Shown one piece after another: positions 1 through 7,380 of a DNA stretch of 64,000 nt. Under the pieces are notes generated by a model. That model made no database searches. It was given only the letters and a program-made list of their open reading frames with translations, and was not told the origin of the DNA. This DNA is from Streptomyces lunaelactis (lineage in GTDB: Bacteria; Actinomycetota; Actinomycetes; Streptomycetales; Streptomycetaceae), in contig NZ_CP026304.1 of NCBI RefSeq assembly GCF_003054555.1, forward strand, positions 1,178,001 through 1,242,000. The letters run 5' to 3'. How positions within the stretch are numbered: the first letter of the stretch is position 1; the number at the start of each line of letters is the position of its first letter. The translations under genes were made by a program, and so were the position numbers.

Positions 1-90
1 GGGGCCGCGACGCTCGTGGGGTCCTGGGCAGAACAGCTCACGGACCGGATGCTCGTACGGAATCCGGCCCGCGCCTACGCCGTCGGCTGA
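1..90 (+). CDS. C-terminal fragment, possible amidohydrolase/phosphotriesterase-type protein
   Basis: The first 29 codons stay open in one frame and end at TGA 88-90. The peptide ends LVRNPARAYAVG, which resembles the extreme C-terminus of amidohydrolase/phosphotriesterase-fold metal-dependent hydrolases, whose chains often finish with an N-P-x-R-A-x-A-type motif. The rest of the gene lies outside the window, so neither domains nor a start can be seen. Its end overlaps the convergent BrkB-family gene by 16 bp, a common arrangement here. The family is a guess from one short motif; that this is a real coding tail is more likely than the assignment. Confidence 0.45.
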   Translation, partial: GAATLVGSWAEQLTDRMLVRNPARAYAVG

Positions 91-929
91 TCCGCGTCCC
101 GCTCCAGTCGGCGCCGGGTGAGCTCCTCGTGGATGAGACGTCCCACCAGCGCGCCGGCGTAGACGACGAAGCCGACGCCGACGAGCCAGGACTGGATCAC
201 CAGCACGGTCCCGAAGGGGCCGTAGGTGACGGCGTTCGACGCGATCAGCGGTGAGAAGACGAACTGGGAGAAGATCCGCAGGCCGAGCATGCACAGGGCC
301 GACGTCACCGCTCCCGGCAGGAGGGCCCGCCAGCGGACCCGGCCGCCCAGCAGCAGCCGCTGCGACCACCAGAAGAACAGGAAGGTACCGATCAGGTCGG
401 CCAGGGTGCCGAGGATCGTCCCCAGGACGGAGCCGGCCGGCGTGGGCGTGTTGACGAAGACCAGCAGAGCGAAGATGAGCACCGCGAGCCAGACGACATG
501 GCGCCACATGGTGTGCCAGCGGGCCGTCGGCAGGTCCCAGACCTTTTCGTAGCCGGTCTGCACGGCCGATCCGAAGGTCAGTCCGAACGCGGCGACCGCG
601 GCGAGGCCGAACGCCGTCGTGCGCTGGAGCGCCTCCACCGGCGCGCCGAAGAGCCGCTCGACCTCCTCCTGCGAGGCCGCCTCGACCCCCAGGGCCTGGG
701 TAAGCCAGCGGGCGAAGCCCTGTCCGCTGGCCGGGTCCGCGGCCGCGACGACGATCAGCAGGGGGACGAGCGTGAGGAAGCCGAGCGCGGCGAAGCCCAT
801 GGCGCGGTGCATCAGTTCCATCTCGCGGCCGCGGTTCCAGGCGAGCCCTACGGGCGACGCGAGGATCCTGAGCCACAGGTCCTGGAGCCGGTGCGCGTGA
901 TGTGCCGCGCCGGAGGGCTTCCGGGTCAT
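75..929 (-). CDS. YihY/BrkB family integral membrane protein
   Basis: A 284-residue polytopic membrane protein of the YihY/virulence factor BrkB family (once mislabelled ribonuclease BN). The N-terminus is short and cytoplasmic. Hydrophobic segments lie near residues 40-60 (GFLTLVPLLIVVAAA), 108-125, 150-168, 178-198, 212-230 and 245-268, fitting the family's six-helix pattern, followed by a charged tail rich in Arg and Glu. I start at the ATG at 929 (MTRKPSG); the longer open frame upstream runs antisense to the ROK repressor and has no family character. Length is normal for actinobacterial members. Substrate is unknown. It is downstream of, and co-oriented with, the ROK gene, 133 bp away, so it is probably a separate unit. 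Confidence 0.85.
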   Translation of the reverse strand: MTRKPSGAAHHAHRLQDLWLRILASPVGLAWNRGREMELMHRAMGFAALGFLTLVPLLIVVAAADPASGQGFARWLTQALGVEAASQEEVERLFGAPVEALQRTTAFGLAAVAAFGLTFGSAVQTGYEKVWDLPTARWHTMWRHVVWLAVLIFALLVFVNTPTPAGSVLGTILGTLADLIGTFLFFWWSQRLLLGGRVRWRALLPGAVTSALCMLGLRIFSQFVFSPLIASNAVTYGPFGTVLVIQSWLVGVGFVVYAGALVGRLIHEELTRRRLERDADQPTA

Positions 930-1062
930 ATGTCGTCGCCTACCCGCACGTGCTCCGCATGGCGTCCATCGTGCCCCGGGACGGGTGTTCGCGCCTTCGG
1001 ACGTGCAGGGCGCGGGCGGCCCTGGGCAGCGTGCCGGTCGAGTCCGATGCGCCTGGTCCGCG

Positions 1063-2277
1063 TCAGGCGAGCGCGCCCAGGGGGTCGTCCAGGACCGGCT
1101 GCCACGCCAACTCCGCGGCCCCCACCAGGCTGTTGTGATCGAGCGTGCAGGCGAGGATCGGTACGCCGCCGCTGCGCCCCCACAGGCTGCGGTCGGCGAC
1201 CACGGCGCGCAGCCGTTCGGGGTCGGCGTCGAGCAGTTCGCGGTGCAGCCCGCCGAGGATGATGCGGTCGGGGTTGAGGATGTTGACCAGCCCGGCGAGC
1301 CCGAGGCCGAGCCGGTCGATGAGCTCTTCGCCCGCGTTCCGTACGGCCTGGTCGTCGTACTCCCTGCGCAGCAGATCCGTGGACTGCTGCAGCAGCGAGA
1401 CCTCGGGTCCCGGCTCGCGGCCCGCGGCGGTGAGGAAGGCGAGCGGGTCGGCCTCAACGTCGAGACAGCCGCGGCTGCCGCAGTGGCAGGCGCGGCCCTC
1501 GGGATTGACGGTGAGATGGCCGACCTCGAGGGCGAGGCCCGAACTGCCGGTGTGCAGACGGCCGTCGAGGACGAGCGCGCCGCCGACGCCGCGGTGGCCG
1601 GTGGCGACGCAGAGCAGGTGCTGGGCGCCGCGGCCCGCGCCGTGCCGGTGTTCGGCGAGCGCCGCGAGGTTGACATCGTTGCCGGTGAAGGCCGGGCCGT
1701 GGATGCCGGCCGCGCGTACCTGCTCGGCGAAGATGTCCCGTACGGGGGCTCCGGCCGGCCAGGCGAGGTGCAGGGGGTTGAGGGCGGTGCCCTCCGGCTC
1801 GGCGACGGCCGAGGGCACGGCGAGGCCGGCACCCACGCACCGCCGCCCGCTCGCGCGCAGCAGCACGGCACCGGCCTCGACGACCTCTCCGAGCACCTGC
1901 GCCGGGTCGGCCGAGACCGTGACACATCCGGGTGCGGTGGCGACCGTACGGCCGCCGAGCCCGACGAGAGCGGCGCGGAATCCGTCGGCGTGGACCTGCG
2001 CGGCGAGGACGACGGGGCCCGCGCCGTCGACGGAGAGGCGGTGCGAGGGGCGGCCCTGGGAGCCGGCGGCCGCACCGGGCCTTGAGTCGACCCGGATCAG
2101 CCCGAGCGCTTCGAGCTCGGCTGCCACCGCACCCGCGGTGGCCCGGGTGACGCCGAGCTCGGCGGTGAGTACGGCGCGGGTGGGCGCCCGCCCGGTATGA
2201 ACCAGTTCCAGCGCGGGGCCGAGCGCGCTGCGGCCTCTCTCCAGCCTCGCCTTGGTGGTCGTCGCCTTGCCGTTCAT
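1063..2277 (-). CDS. ROK family transcriptional repressor
   Basis: A 404-residue ROK-type repressor (NagC/XylR class). A winged helix-turn-helix covers about residues 33-62 (LTAELGVTRATAGAVAAELE). A sugar-kinase-like ROK fold follows, with the DxN-type segment TGNDVNLAALAE and, near residues 262-271, the zinc motif CHCGSRGCLD. Such proteins bind a sugar or sugar phosphate and release operators. I chose ATG 2277 because GGGAGA precedes it; an upstream in-frame extension would run through the operator and tandem repeat. It is divergent from an MFS transporter, and a 25-bp palindrome between them is the likely operator, so it probably represses that transporter and perhaps itself. The sugar is not evident. 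Confidence 0.9.
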   Translation of the reverse strand: MNGKATTTKARLERGRSALGPALELVHTGRAPTRAVLTAELGVTRATAGAVAAELEALGLIRVDSRPGAAAGSQGRPSHRLSVDGAGPVVLAAQVHADGFRAALVGLGGRTVATAPGCVTVSADPAQVLGEVVEAGAVLLRASGRRCVGAGLAVPSAVAEPEGTALNPLHLAWPAGAPVRDIFAEQVRAAGIHGPAFTGNDVNLAALAEHRHGAGRGAQHLLCVATGHRGVGGALVLDGRLHTGSSGLALEVGHLTVNPEGRACHCGSRGCLDVEADPLAFLTAAGREPGPEVSLLQQSTDLLRREYDDQAVRNAGEELIDRLGLGLAGLVNILNPDRIILGGLHRELLDADPERLRAVVADRSLWGRSGGVPILACTLDHNSLVGAAELAWQPVLDDPLGALA

Positions 2278-2293
2278 GATGGCGAGTCTCCCA

Positions 2294-2339
2294 TGATCCG
2301 GAGGTTGAGCAGCAGCTGATCCGGAGGTTGAGCAGCAGC
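2294..2339. repeat. 23-bp perfect tandem duplication upstream of the ROK repressor
   Basis: The 23 bp at 2294-2316 (TGATCCGGAGGTTGAGCAGC plus AGC) are repeated without change or gap at 2317-2339. The copies lie in the intergenic region between the ROK start (2277) and the MFS promoter, so they would be in the leader or upstream control region of the repressor gene. Perfect identity suggests a recent slippage or duplication event. Confidence 0.9.
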
Positions 2340-2340
2340 C

Positions 2341-2370
2341 TTGTACGGATCGGGCCCGGACCCCTATCCT
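2341..2370 (+). promoter_or_regulatory. Promoter of MFS gene (TTGTAC-N18-TATCCT)
   Basis: A -35-like TTGTAC at 2341-2346 and a -10-like TATCCT at 2365-2370 are separated by 18 bp. The predicted transcript start falls 6-8 bp downstream, at or next to the GTG codon at 2377, which implies a leaderless mRNA. This is inferred from sequence only. Confidence 0.55.
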
Positions 2371-2371
2371 G

Positions 2372-2396
2372 AGTTTGTGCCGCACCTAAACAAACT
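2372..2396. promoter_or_regulatory. Palindromic ROK operator overlapping the transporter start
   Basis: AGTTTGT (2372-2378) and ACAAACT (2390-2396) form a perfect 7-bp inverted repeat with 11 bp between. It lies immediately downstream of the -10 and over the presumed transcription/translation start, where a bound repressor would block initiation. ROK repressors typically recognise T-rich/A-rich palindromes of this sort, so the divergent ROK protein is the natural candidate. Confidence 0.65.
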
Positions 2397-3597
2397 ACGG
2401 ACGGCCGTTCCGGGGGTACCTGGCGAAAACATCGCCCCAGCCTCCCTGGCCCGGGCCCGTACCGCGCTGACCGTGTTCTTCGCCCTCGACGGCTTCGTCT
2501 TCGCCGGCTGGGTGGTCCGTATCCCCGCCATCAAGGAGCAGACCGGCTCCTCGGCGAGCGATCTGGGTCTCGCACTGCTCGGAGTTTCGGCGGGCGCGGT
2601 GGTGACGATGACGCTCACCGGCAGGCTCTGCCGCCGCTTCGGCAGCCACCCGGTGACCGTCGTCAGCGCCGTCCTGCTGGCACTGAGCATCGCGCTCCCG
2701 CCGCTGACCCACTCGGCGGCGGCCCTCGGTCTTGTGCTGCTGGTATTCGGAGCGGCGTACGGCGGGATCAATGTCGCCATGAACAGCGCGGCTGTCGATC
2801 TGGTCGCGGCCCTGCGGCGGCCGGTGATGCCCAGCTTCCACGCCGCGTTCAGCCTCGGCGGCATGATCGGCGCGGGCCTCGGCGGCCTGGTCGCCGGCGG
2901 CCTCTCCCCCACCGCGCATCTGCTCGCCCTCACCGGCATCGGCCTGCTGGTCACAGCCGTCGCCGGGCCCGTTCTGCTGCACCACCCGGTGACCGTCACC
3001 GAGCGCACAGCGGCCACGCCAAAGCCGCGCCGCCTCGAGGGCCGTACGCGCCAACTCGTCGTCCTCTTCGGCGTGATCGCGCTCTGCACGGCGTACGGGG
3101 AAGGTGCGATGGCCGACTGGGGCGCGCTCCATCTCGAGCAGGACCTGCACGCCCACCCCGGCATCGCCGCCGCCGGATACGCCCTCTTCGCGCTCACCAT
3201 GACGGCCGGCCGGCTCTCCGGTACGGCCATGCTGCAGCGGCTCGGCCAGACCCGCACGCTGGTGGCGGGCGGTACGACGGCGGCGGCCGGCATGCTTCTC
3301 GGCGCGCTCGCGCCGACCGTGTGGCTCGCGCTGCTCGGCTTCGCCGTGACCGGCCTGGGTCTTGCGAACATCTTCCCGGTGGCGGTGGCCAGGGCGGGCG
3401 CGCTCGCCGGACCCGGCGGCGTCGCGGCCGCTTCGACCCTCGGCTACGGCGGGATGCTGCTCGGCCCGCCCGCGATCGGCTTCATCGCCGACTGGTTCTC
3501 GCTGCCTGTGGCACTGACCACGGTGGCGGCGCTGGCGGGCGGTGCGGCGCTCATCGGGTACGCGGCCCGGAACGCGTCGGCGCCCCAGGGAACCTGA
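2377..3597 (+). CDS. MFS transporter (sugar permease-like, YbjJ/fucose-permease class)
   Basis: A 406-residue major facilitator protein with about 12 hydrophobic segments; the first motif region contains VFFALDGFVFAGWVVRIPAIK and the MFS loop 2-3 motif appears as GRLCRRFGS near residue 80. Long Gly/Ala-rich helices follow to the end. It resembles the fucose-permease/YbjJ-like branch often paired with ROK regulators. The GTG at 2377 is taken as start because it sits at the predicted transcription start of a TTGTAC/TATCCT promoter and there is no ribosome site, fitting leaderless translation. Expression is probably controlled by the divergent ROK repressor. The substrate is unknown, likely a carbohydrate by context. 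Confidence 0.85.
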   Translation: MPHLNKLRTAVPGVPGENIAPASLARARTALTVFFALDGFVFAGWVVRIPAIKEQTGSSASDLGLALLGVSAGAVVTMTLTGRLCRRFGSHPVTVVSAVLLALSIALPPLTHSAAALGLVLLVFGAAYGGINVAMNSAAVDLVAALRRPVMPSFHAAFSLGGMIGAGLGGLVAGGLSPTAHLLALTGIGLLVTAVAGPVLLHHPVTVTERTAATPKPRRLEGRTRQLVVLFGVIALCTAYGEGAMADWGALHLEQDLHAHPGIAAAGYALFALTMTAGRLSGTAMLQRLGQTRTLVAGGTTAAAGMLLGALAPTVWLALLGFAVTGLGLANIFPVAVARAGALAGPGGVAAASTLGYGGMLLGPPAIGFIADWFSLPVALTTVAALAGGAALIGYAARNASAPQGT

Positions 3598-3670
3598 GTA
3601 GGCGTACTCAGGCCGATCCCGCGCCCCGCCCACCCGCAGGGAGCCTGAACGCCCTGGCACAATCTCCGGC

Positions 3671-4408
3671 ATGGAGACCGCTGAGCTGATCAAGTCCCTC
3701 CTCCGTGAGGGCCAGTTGCTGGCCACGGCCGCCGAGAAGGCCGGCCCTGACGCGAGCGTGCGCACCTGTCCGGGCTGGCAGGTGCGGGACCTCCTGCGGC
3801 ACGTGGGCATGGTCCACCGCTGGGCGACCGCCTTCGTCACCGAGGGCTACACCACCTTCCATCCCGACGACGGCGAGCCCGATCTCGACGGGGACGAGCT
3901 GCTCGGGTGGTTCCGGGACGGACACGGTCTGCTGGTGGCCGCGCTCAGCGAGGCGTCGGCCGACCTGGAGTGCTGGACCTTTCTGCCCGCGTCCTCGCCG
4001 CTCGCGTTCTGGGCGAGGCGGCAGGCGCACGAGACGACCGTCCACCGCGTCGACGCCGAGTCGGCGCTCGGCGGGAAGCCCGGTCCGGTCGCCGCGGACT
4101 TCGCCGTGGACGGCATCGAAGAACTGCTGACGGGCTTCCACGGCCGCTCCCGGAGCAAGGTGCGCTCCGAGGCGCCGCTCGCACTGCGCCTGCGGCCGAT
4201 CGACACGGACAACGTATGGACCGTGTGGGTGTCGACGGACGTGCCCCGCACGGAGCCGAGCGAAGAGGGGCCCGCGGACTGCGAGTTGAGCGGTACGGCG
4301 GAGCAGCTCTATCTGACGCTCTGGAACCGGCTGCCGCTGACCGACGTGTCCGTCACGGGCGACGCCAAGATCGCGAAGCTGTGGCGCGAGCTGTCCCCGG
4401 TCACCTAG
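3671..4408 (+). CDS. Maleylpyruvate isomerase (MDMPI)-like mycothiol-dependent metalloenzyme family protein
   Basis: A 245-residue protein of the TIGR03083 family: an N-terminal DinB-like four-helix MDMPI domain (about residues 8-140) and a C-terminal MDMPI domain (150-240). Conserved features are CPGWQVRDLLRHVGMVHRW (residues 33-51) and HETTVHRVDAE (120-130), containing the His and Glu residues that bind the divalent metal in characterised members. Family members include mycothiol-dependent isomerases, but most are uncharacterised. No aromatic-degradation genes are nearby, so an actual maleylpyruvate substrate is not supported. The TAG stop lies inside a dispersed CTAGGG repeat end, and the gene overlaps the convergent MarR gene by 8 bp. 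Confidence 0.85.
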   Translation: METAELIKSLLREGQLLATAAEKAGPDASVRTCPGWQVRDLLRHVGMVHRWATAFVTEGYTTFHPDDGEPDLDGDELLGWFRDGHGLLVAALSEASADLECWTFLPASSPLAFWARRQAHETTVHRVDAESALGGKPGPVAADFAVDGIEELLTGFHGRSRSKVRSEAPLALRLRPIDTDNVWTVWVSTDVPRTEPSEEGPADCELSGTAEQLYLTLWNRLPLTDVSVTGDAKIAKLWRELSPVT

Positions 4409-4817
4409 GGCCTCTCGTTTGGATCGTGCCGGGCAGCATCCGCGAGAGCACCGCGCGCTGCAGCGGCCGCACTTCGGCATGGCGCGCCCGGCCCGCCTCG
4501 GTGAGCGCGACCCGCACACCCCGCCGGTCCTCGGGGCACATTCCGCGCGTGACAAGGCCGTCCTTCTCCAGCCGCGCGACCAGGCGGGACAGGGCGCTCT
4601 GGCTGAGATGGACCCGGGATGCCAGCTCCTGGACGCGGAAGGAGCAGTCGCCGCCCTCCGACGTATCTTCGGCGAGCACATCGAGGACCTCGAAGTCGCT
4701 GGCGCCGAGCCCGTGCTGATGCAGCTCCCGGTCGAGCTCGCAGATCGTACGAGCGTGCAGCGCGAGGACGTCCCGCCACTCGTCCACGAGCGCTCGCTCG
4801 GACTTCTTCGCTGCCAT
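4401..4817 (-). CDS. MarR family transcriptional regulator
   Basis: A 138-residue MarR-type winged-helix repressor. Helices 1-2 span about residues 8-45, the recognition region is VQELASRVHLSQSALSRLVA (about 67-86), and the wing contains CPEDRRGVRVALTEAGRA, the family's DxRxxxxxLT signature. Start ATG 4817. The C-terminal residues (about TIQTRGPR) are encoded within the dispersed type A repeat, so the tail has probably been altered by that element. It is divergent from a DHA2-type exporter, with overlapping palindromes between them; repression of the exporter with relief by a small aromatic or drug-like ligand is the usual arrangement. Confidence 0.9.
   Translation of the reverse strand: MAAKKSERALVDEWRDVLALHARTICELDRELHQHGLGASDFEVLDVLAEDTSEGGDCSFRVQELASRVHLSQSALSRLVARLEKDGLVTRGMCPEDRRGVRVALTEAGRARHAEVRPLQRAVLSRMLPGTIQTRGPR
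4405..4433 (+). repeat. Dispersed repeat end, type A (single copy of a CTAGGG...TTTGGATC terminus)
   Basis: The 29 bp start CTAGGGCCTCTCGTTTGGAT and end in GCCGGG. The same sequence, with few changes, forms both termini of the element at 31337-31525 and occurs alone at 14338-14365. Here it supplies the TAG stop of the MDMPI-like gene and encodes the last residues of the convergent MarR protein. The single end suggests a decayed element or recombination remnant. Confidence 0.75.
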
Positions 4818-4862
4818 GACCGCACGTTAGCAGAAATGACGCACTTTGTTGCATCGGAATTA

Positions 4863-4883
4863 AATGCACTTGCATTCAATGCA
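4863..4883. promoter_or_regulatory. Overlapping MarR operator palindromes
   Basis: AATGCA-CT-TGCATT (4863-4876) overlaps the perfect palindrome TGCATT-C-AATGCA (4871-4883). They lie between the MarR start (4817) and the exporter start (4905), close to both. MarR dimers bind such 13-16 bp palindromes, so this is the likely shared operator. Confidence 0.6.
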
Positions 4884-4904
4884 TGCGCATGTAGTGTCCT
4901 CCGC

Positions 4905-6404
4905 ATGACCTCACCGCTCAACGTCCCCGCATCGCAGGAGCGCTGGAGCCCACGGCTGTGGGGCACGCTGCTCGTGCTCTGCGCCGCGATGTTCCTCGAC
5001 GCCCTCGATGTCTCGATGGTCGGCGTCGCACTGCCCTCGATCGCCACCGATCTCGACCTGTCCACCTCGTCCCTGCAGTGGATCGTCAGCGGCTACATCC
5101 TCGGATACGGCGGCCTGCTGCTGCTCGGCGGTCGCGCGGCCGACCTGCTGGGCCGGCGGCGGGTCTTTCTCATCGCACTCGCCGTCTTCGCCCTCGCCTC
5201 ACTGCTCGGCGGACTCGTCGACTCGGGACCGCTGCTGATCGCCAGCCGCTTCATCAAGGGCCTGAGCGCCGCGTTCACCGCGCCCGCCGGACTCTCGATC
5301 ATCACCACGACCTTCAAGGAAGGCCCCCAGCGCAACCGCGCGCTGGCCATCTACACCACCTGCGCCGCCACCGGCTTCTCCATGGGCCTGGTGCTGTCCG
5401 GACTGCTCACCGAGGTGAGCTGGCGACTGACGATGCTGCTGCCCGCGCCCATCGCACTGATCGCGCTGATCGCCGGAGTCAAGCTGATTCCGCGGAGCAG
5501 CCGCGAGGACTCCGGGAAGGGGTACGACCTGCCGGGCGCCATCACCGGCACGGCCTCGATGCTGCTGCTCGTCTTCACCGTCGTCCAGGCCCCCGAGGTG
5601 GGCTGGGCCTCGGCCCGCACCCTGCTGTCATTCCTCGCCGTCGCCGTACTGCTCACCGTCTTCGTCACCATCGAACGGCGCAGCTCGCACCCGCTGATCC
5701 GGCTGGGTGTGCTGCGCTCGGGCAGCCAGATCCGGGCCAACGTCGGCGCCGCCTTCTTCTTCGGCTCCTACGTCGGTTTCCAGTTCCTCGTCACGCAGTA
5801 CATGCAGTCCCTGCTCGGCTGGTCGGCGCTGCAGACAGCGCTCGCGTTCCTGCCGGCGGGCGCACTGGTGGCGCTCTCCTCGACGAAGATCGGCTCGGTC
5901 GTGGACCGGTTCGGCACGCCCCGCCTGATCGCCACCGGCTTCACACTGCTGGTGATCTCGTACGCGCTGTTCCTCCAGATCGACCTCACGCCGAGCTACG
6001 CCGTGGTGATCCTGCCGTCGATGCTGCTGCTCGGCGCGGCCTGCGCACTCGTCTTCCCCTCGCTCAACATCCAGGCCACCAACGGGGTGGAGGACCATGA
6101 ACAGGGCATGGTCTCCGGCCTGTTGAACACCTCGATCCAGGTCGGCGGGGCGATCTTCCTGGCCGTGGTGACCGCGGTGATCACGGCGGGCGGCGCCGAG
6201 GGCGGCTCCCCGCAGGAGGTGCTCGACAGCTTCCGGCCGGGTCTCGTGGTGGTGACCGCGATCGCCCTCGCCGGACTGCTCATCACGCTGACCGGGCTGC
6301 GCACACGACCCGCTCAGCACACCGTCCTCGTCGCGAAGTCCGAGCCGTCCGGGTCCGGAGCGACTGTCGGCGAAGAGCCGGAGCGGGTGACGGTCGGCGA
6401 CTGA
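4905..6404 (+). CDS. DHA2-family MFS drug exporter (14 TM)
   Basis: A 499-residue major facilitator of the drug:H+ antiporter-2 type. It begins with a short polar stretch, then motif D1-like FLDALDVSMVGVALPSIATD (about residues 28-47), motif A-like GRAADLLGRRRVF (about 75-87) and, in TM5, the exporter motif C-like region SMGLVLSGLL. Fourteen hydrophobic segments fit the length. A polar C-terminal tail follows. ATG 4905 gives a 10-15 residue cytosolic N-terminus; further upstream the frame runs through the MarR gene. A strong hairpin follows the stop. It is probably induced by a compound sensed by the divergent MarR protein; the exported compound is unknown. Confidence 0.9.
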   Translation: MTSPLNVPASQERWSPRLWGTLLVLCAAMFLDALDVSMVGVALPSIATDLDLSTSSLQWIVSGYILGYGGLLLLGGRAADLLGRRRVFLIALAVFALASLLGGLVDSGPLLIASRFIKGLSAAFTAPAGLSIITTTFKEGPQRNRALAIYTTCAATGFSMGLVLSGLLTEVSWRLTMLLPAPIALIALIAGVKLIPRSSREDSGKGYDLPGAITGTASMLLLVFTVVQAPEVGWASARTLLSFLAVAVLLTVFVTIERRSSHPLIRLGVLRSGSQIRANVGAAFFFGSYVGFQFLVTQYMQSLLGWSALQTALAFLPAGALVALSSTKIGSVVDRFGTPRLIATGFTLLVISYALFLQIDLTPSYAVVILPSMLLLGAACALVFPSLNIQATNGVEDHEQGMVSGLLNTSIQVGGAIFLAVVTAVITAGGAEGGSPQEVLDSFRPGLVVVTAIALAGLLITLTGLRTRPAQHTVLVAKSEPSGSGATVGEEPERVTVGD

Positions 6405-6424
6405 CCACACTCTGCTCACGAGGG

Positions 6425-6463
6425 GGGCGACGGCCGGGGCTTCTTGTCCGTCGGCCGTCGCCC
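6425..6463 (+). terminator. Hairpin terminator after MFS exporter
   Basis: GGGCGACGGCCG (6425-6436) pairs perfectly with CGGCCGTCGCCC (6452-6463) around a 15-nt loop, 20 bp after the exporter stop. There is no long T tract, as is common in high-GC actinomycetes. Confidence 0.7.
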
Positions 6464-6478
6464 TGTGACACTTCGGAC

Positions 6479-6754
6479 ATGGGGCGACGTACACAGGCTG
6501 AACGGGACGCGATCACGGTCGAGACCGGCTATGCACTCGCCAGTGGGTTCCTGGTCGGGGGGCTCACGTTCCTGGGGGTCGCGGGCCCGACGATGGTGTT
6601 CCCCATGCCACCCGCGGCCGAGCGCGGGCTGGTCGTCGGCGGCGCCGTGGCCGGCGCGGTCGTCTTCGTCCTGCGCGTCGTGACCGTGCTGTGGCGCTTT
6701 CCCCGTACGCCCCCTCAGCCGAGCCAGCCGGGCCGCACCAGCCCCGACTCATAG
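6479..6754 (+). CDS. DUF6332 family small membrane protein
   Basis: A 91-residue protein with two hydrophobic segments, about residues 18-40 and 48-68, matching the small two-helix DUF6332 family of streptomycetes. The N-terminus is charged (MGRRTQAERDAITVETGYAL), and the C-terminal tail is Pro/Ser-rich. It begins at ATG 6479, just after the terminator of the upstream exporter, and overlaps the end of the convergent response regulator by 40 bp. Function is unknown. The overlap raises slight doubt about the exact 3' end, but the family resemblance supports a real gene. Confidence 0.7.
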   Translation: MGRRTQAERDAITVETGYALASGFLVGGLTFLGVAGPTMVFPMPPAAERGLVVGGAVAGAVVFVLRVVTVLWRFPRTPPQPSQPGRTSPDS

Positions 6755-7380
6755 GCCAGCACGACGAGTTGGGCCCGGTCGCGGGCGCCGAGCTTCACCA
6801 TCGTGCGGCTCACATGCGTCTTGGCGGTGAGCGGGCTGACGACCAGCCGGCGGGCGATCTCGTCGTTGGAGAGGCCGATGCCGACCAGGGCCATCACCTC
6901 CCGCTCCCGTTCGGTGAGTTCGCCGAGACCCGCCGCGTCCGTGGGGGCCTTGGAGCGGGCCGCGAACTCCGCGATCAGGCGGCGCGTCACTCCGGGAGAC
7001 AGCAGCGCGTCCCCCTCGACCACCGCCCGTACCGCACGCAGCAGTTCCTCCGGCTCGGTGTCCTTCACCAGGAAGCCCGAGGCACCGGAGCGGATCGCCT
7101 CGAAAACGTACTCGTCGAGCTCGAAGGTGGTGAGCATGACCACCTTCACTCCGTTCAGCCGCTCGTCCCCGGTGATCCGGCGGGTGGCGGCGAGACCGTC
7201 GAGCCGCGGCATGCGGATGTCCATCAGCACCACATCGGGGCTCAGTTCGCGCACCAGCCGCACCGCCTCCTCCCCGTCGGCCGCCTCGCCCGCCACCTCG
7301 ATGTCCCGCTGAGCGTCGAGCAGCGCCCTGAATCCTGCCCTGACCAGCAGCTGGTCGTCGGCGAGCAGTACGCGGATCAC
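6715..7380 (-). CDS. NarL/FixJ-type response regulator (LuxR HTH)
   Basis: A 221-residue response regulator. The receiver domain covers residues 1-120, with acidic pocket D8-D9, phospho-acceptor D54 in VVLMDIRMP, and the conserved Lys in FLVKDTEP near 104. A LuxR-type helix-turn-helix follows (about 150-215), including LTEREREVMALVGIGLSNDE and AKTHVSRTMVKL. The start codon overlaps the stop of the histidine kinase by 4 bp (7377-7380), so the pair is translationally coupled. The gene organisation and domain type match the many orphan-stimulus actinobacterial kinase/NarL pairs. The target genes are not evident; the neighbouring membrane proteins are possible. Confidence 0.93.
   Translation of the reverse strand: MIRVLLADDQLLVRAGFRALLDAQRDIEVAGEAADGEEAVRLVRELSPDVVLMDIRMPRLDGLAATRRITGDERLNGVKVVMLTTFELDEYVFEAIRSGASGFLVKDTEPEELLRAVRAVVEGDALLSPGVTRRLIAEFAARSKAPTDAAGLGELTEREREVMALVGIGLSNDEIARRLVVSPLTAKTHVSRTMVKLGARDRAQLVVLAYESGLVRPGWLG

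Noticed and set aside
930..2075. N-terminal extension of the BrkB-family frame
   Set aside because: The extension is Ser/Pro/Arg-rich and overlaps the ROK repressor on the same strand in another frame. ATG 929 gives a normal-length family member.
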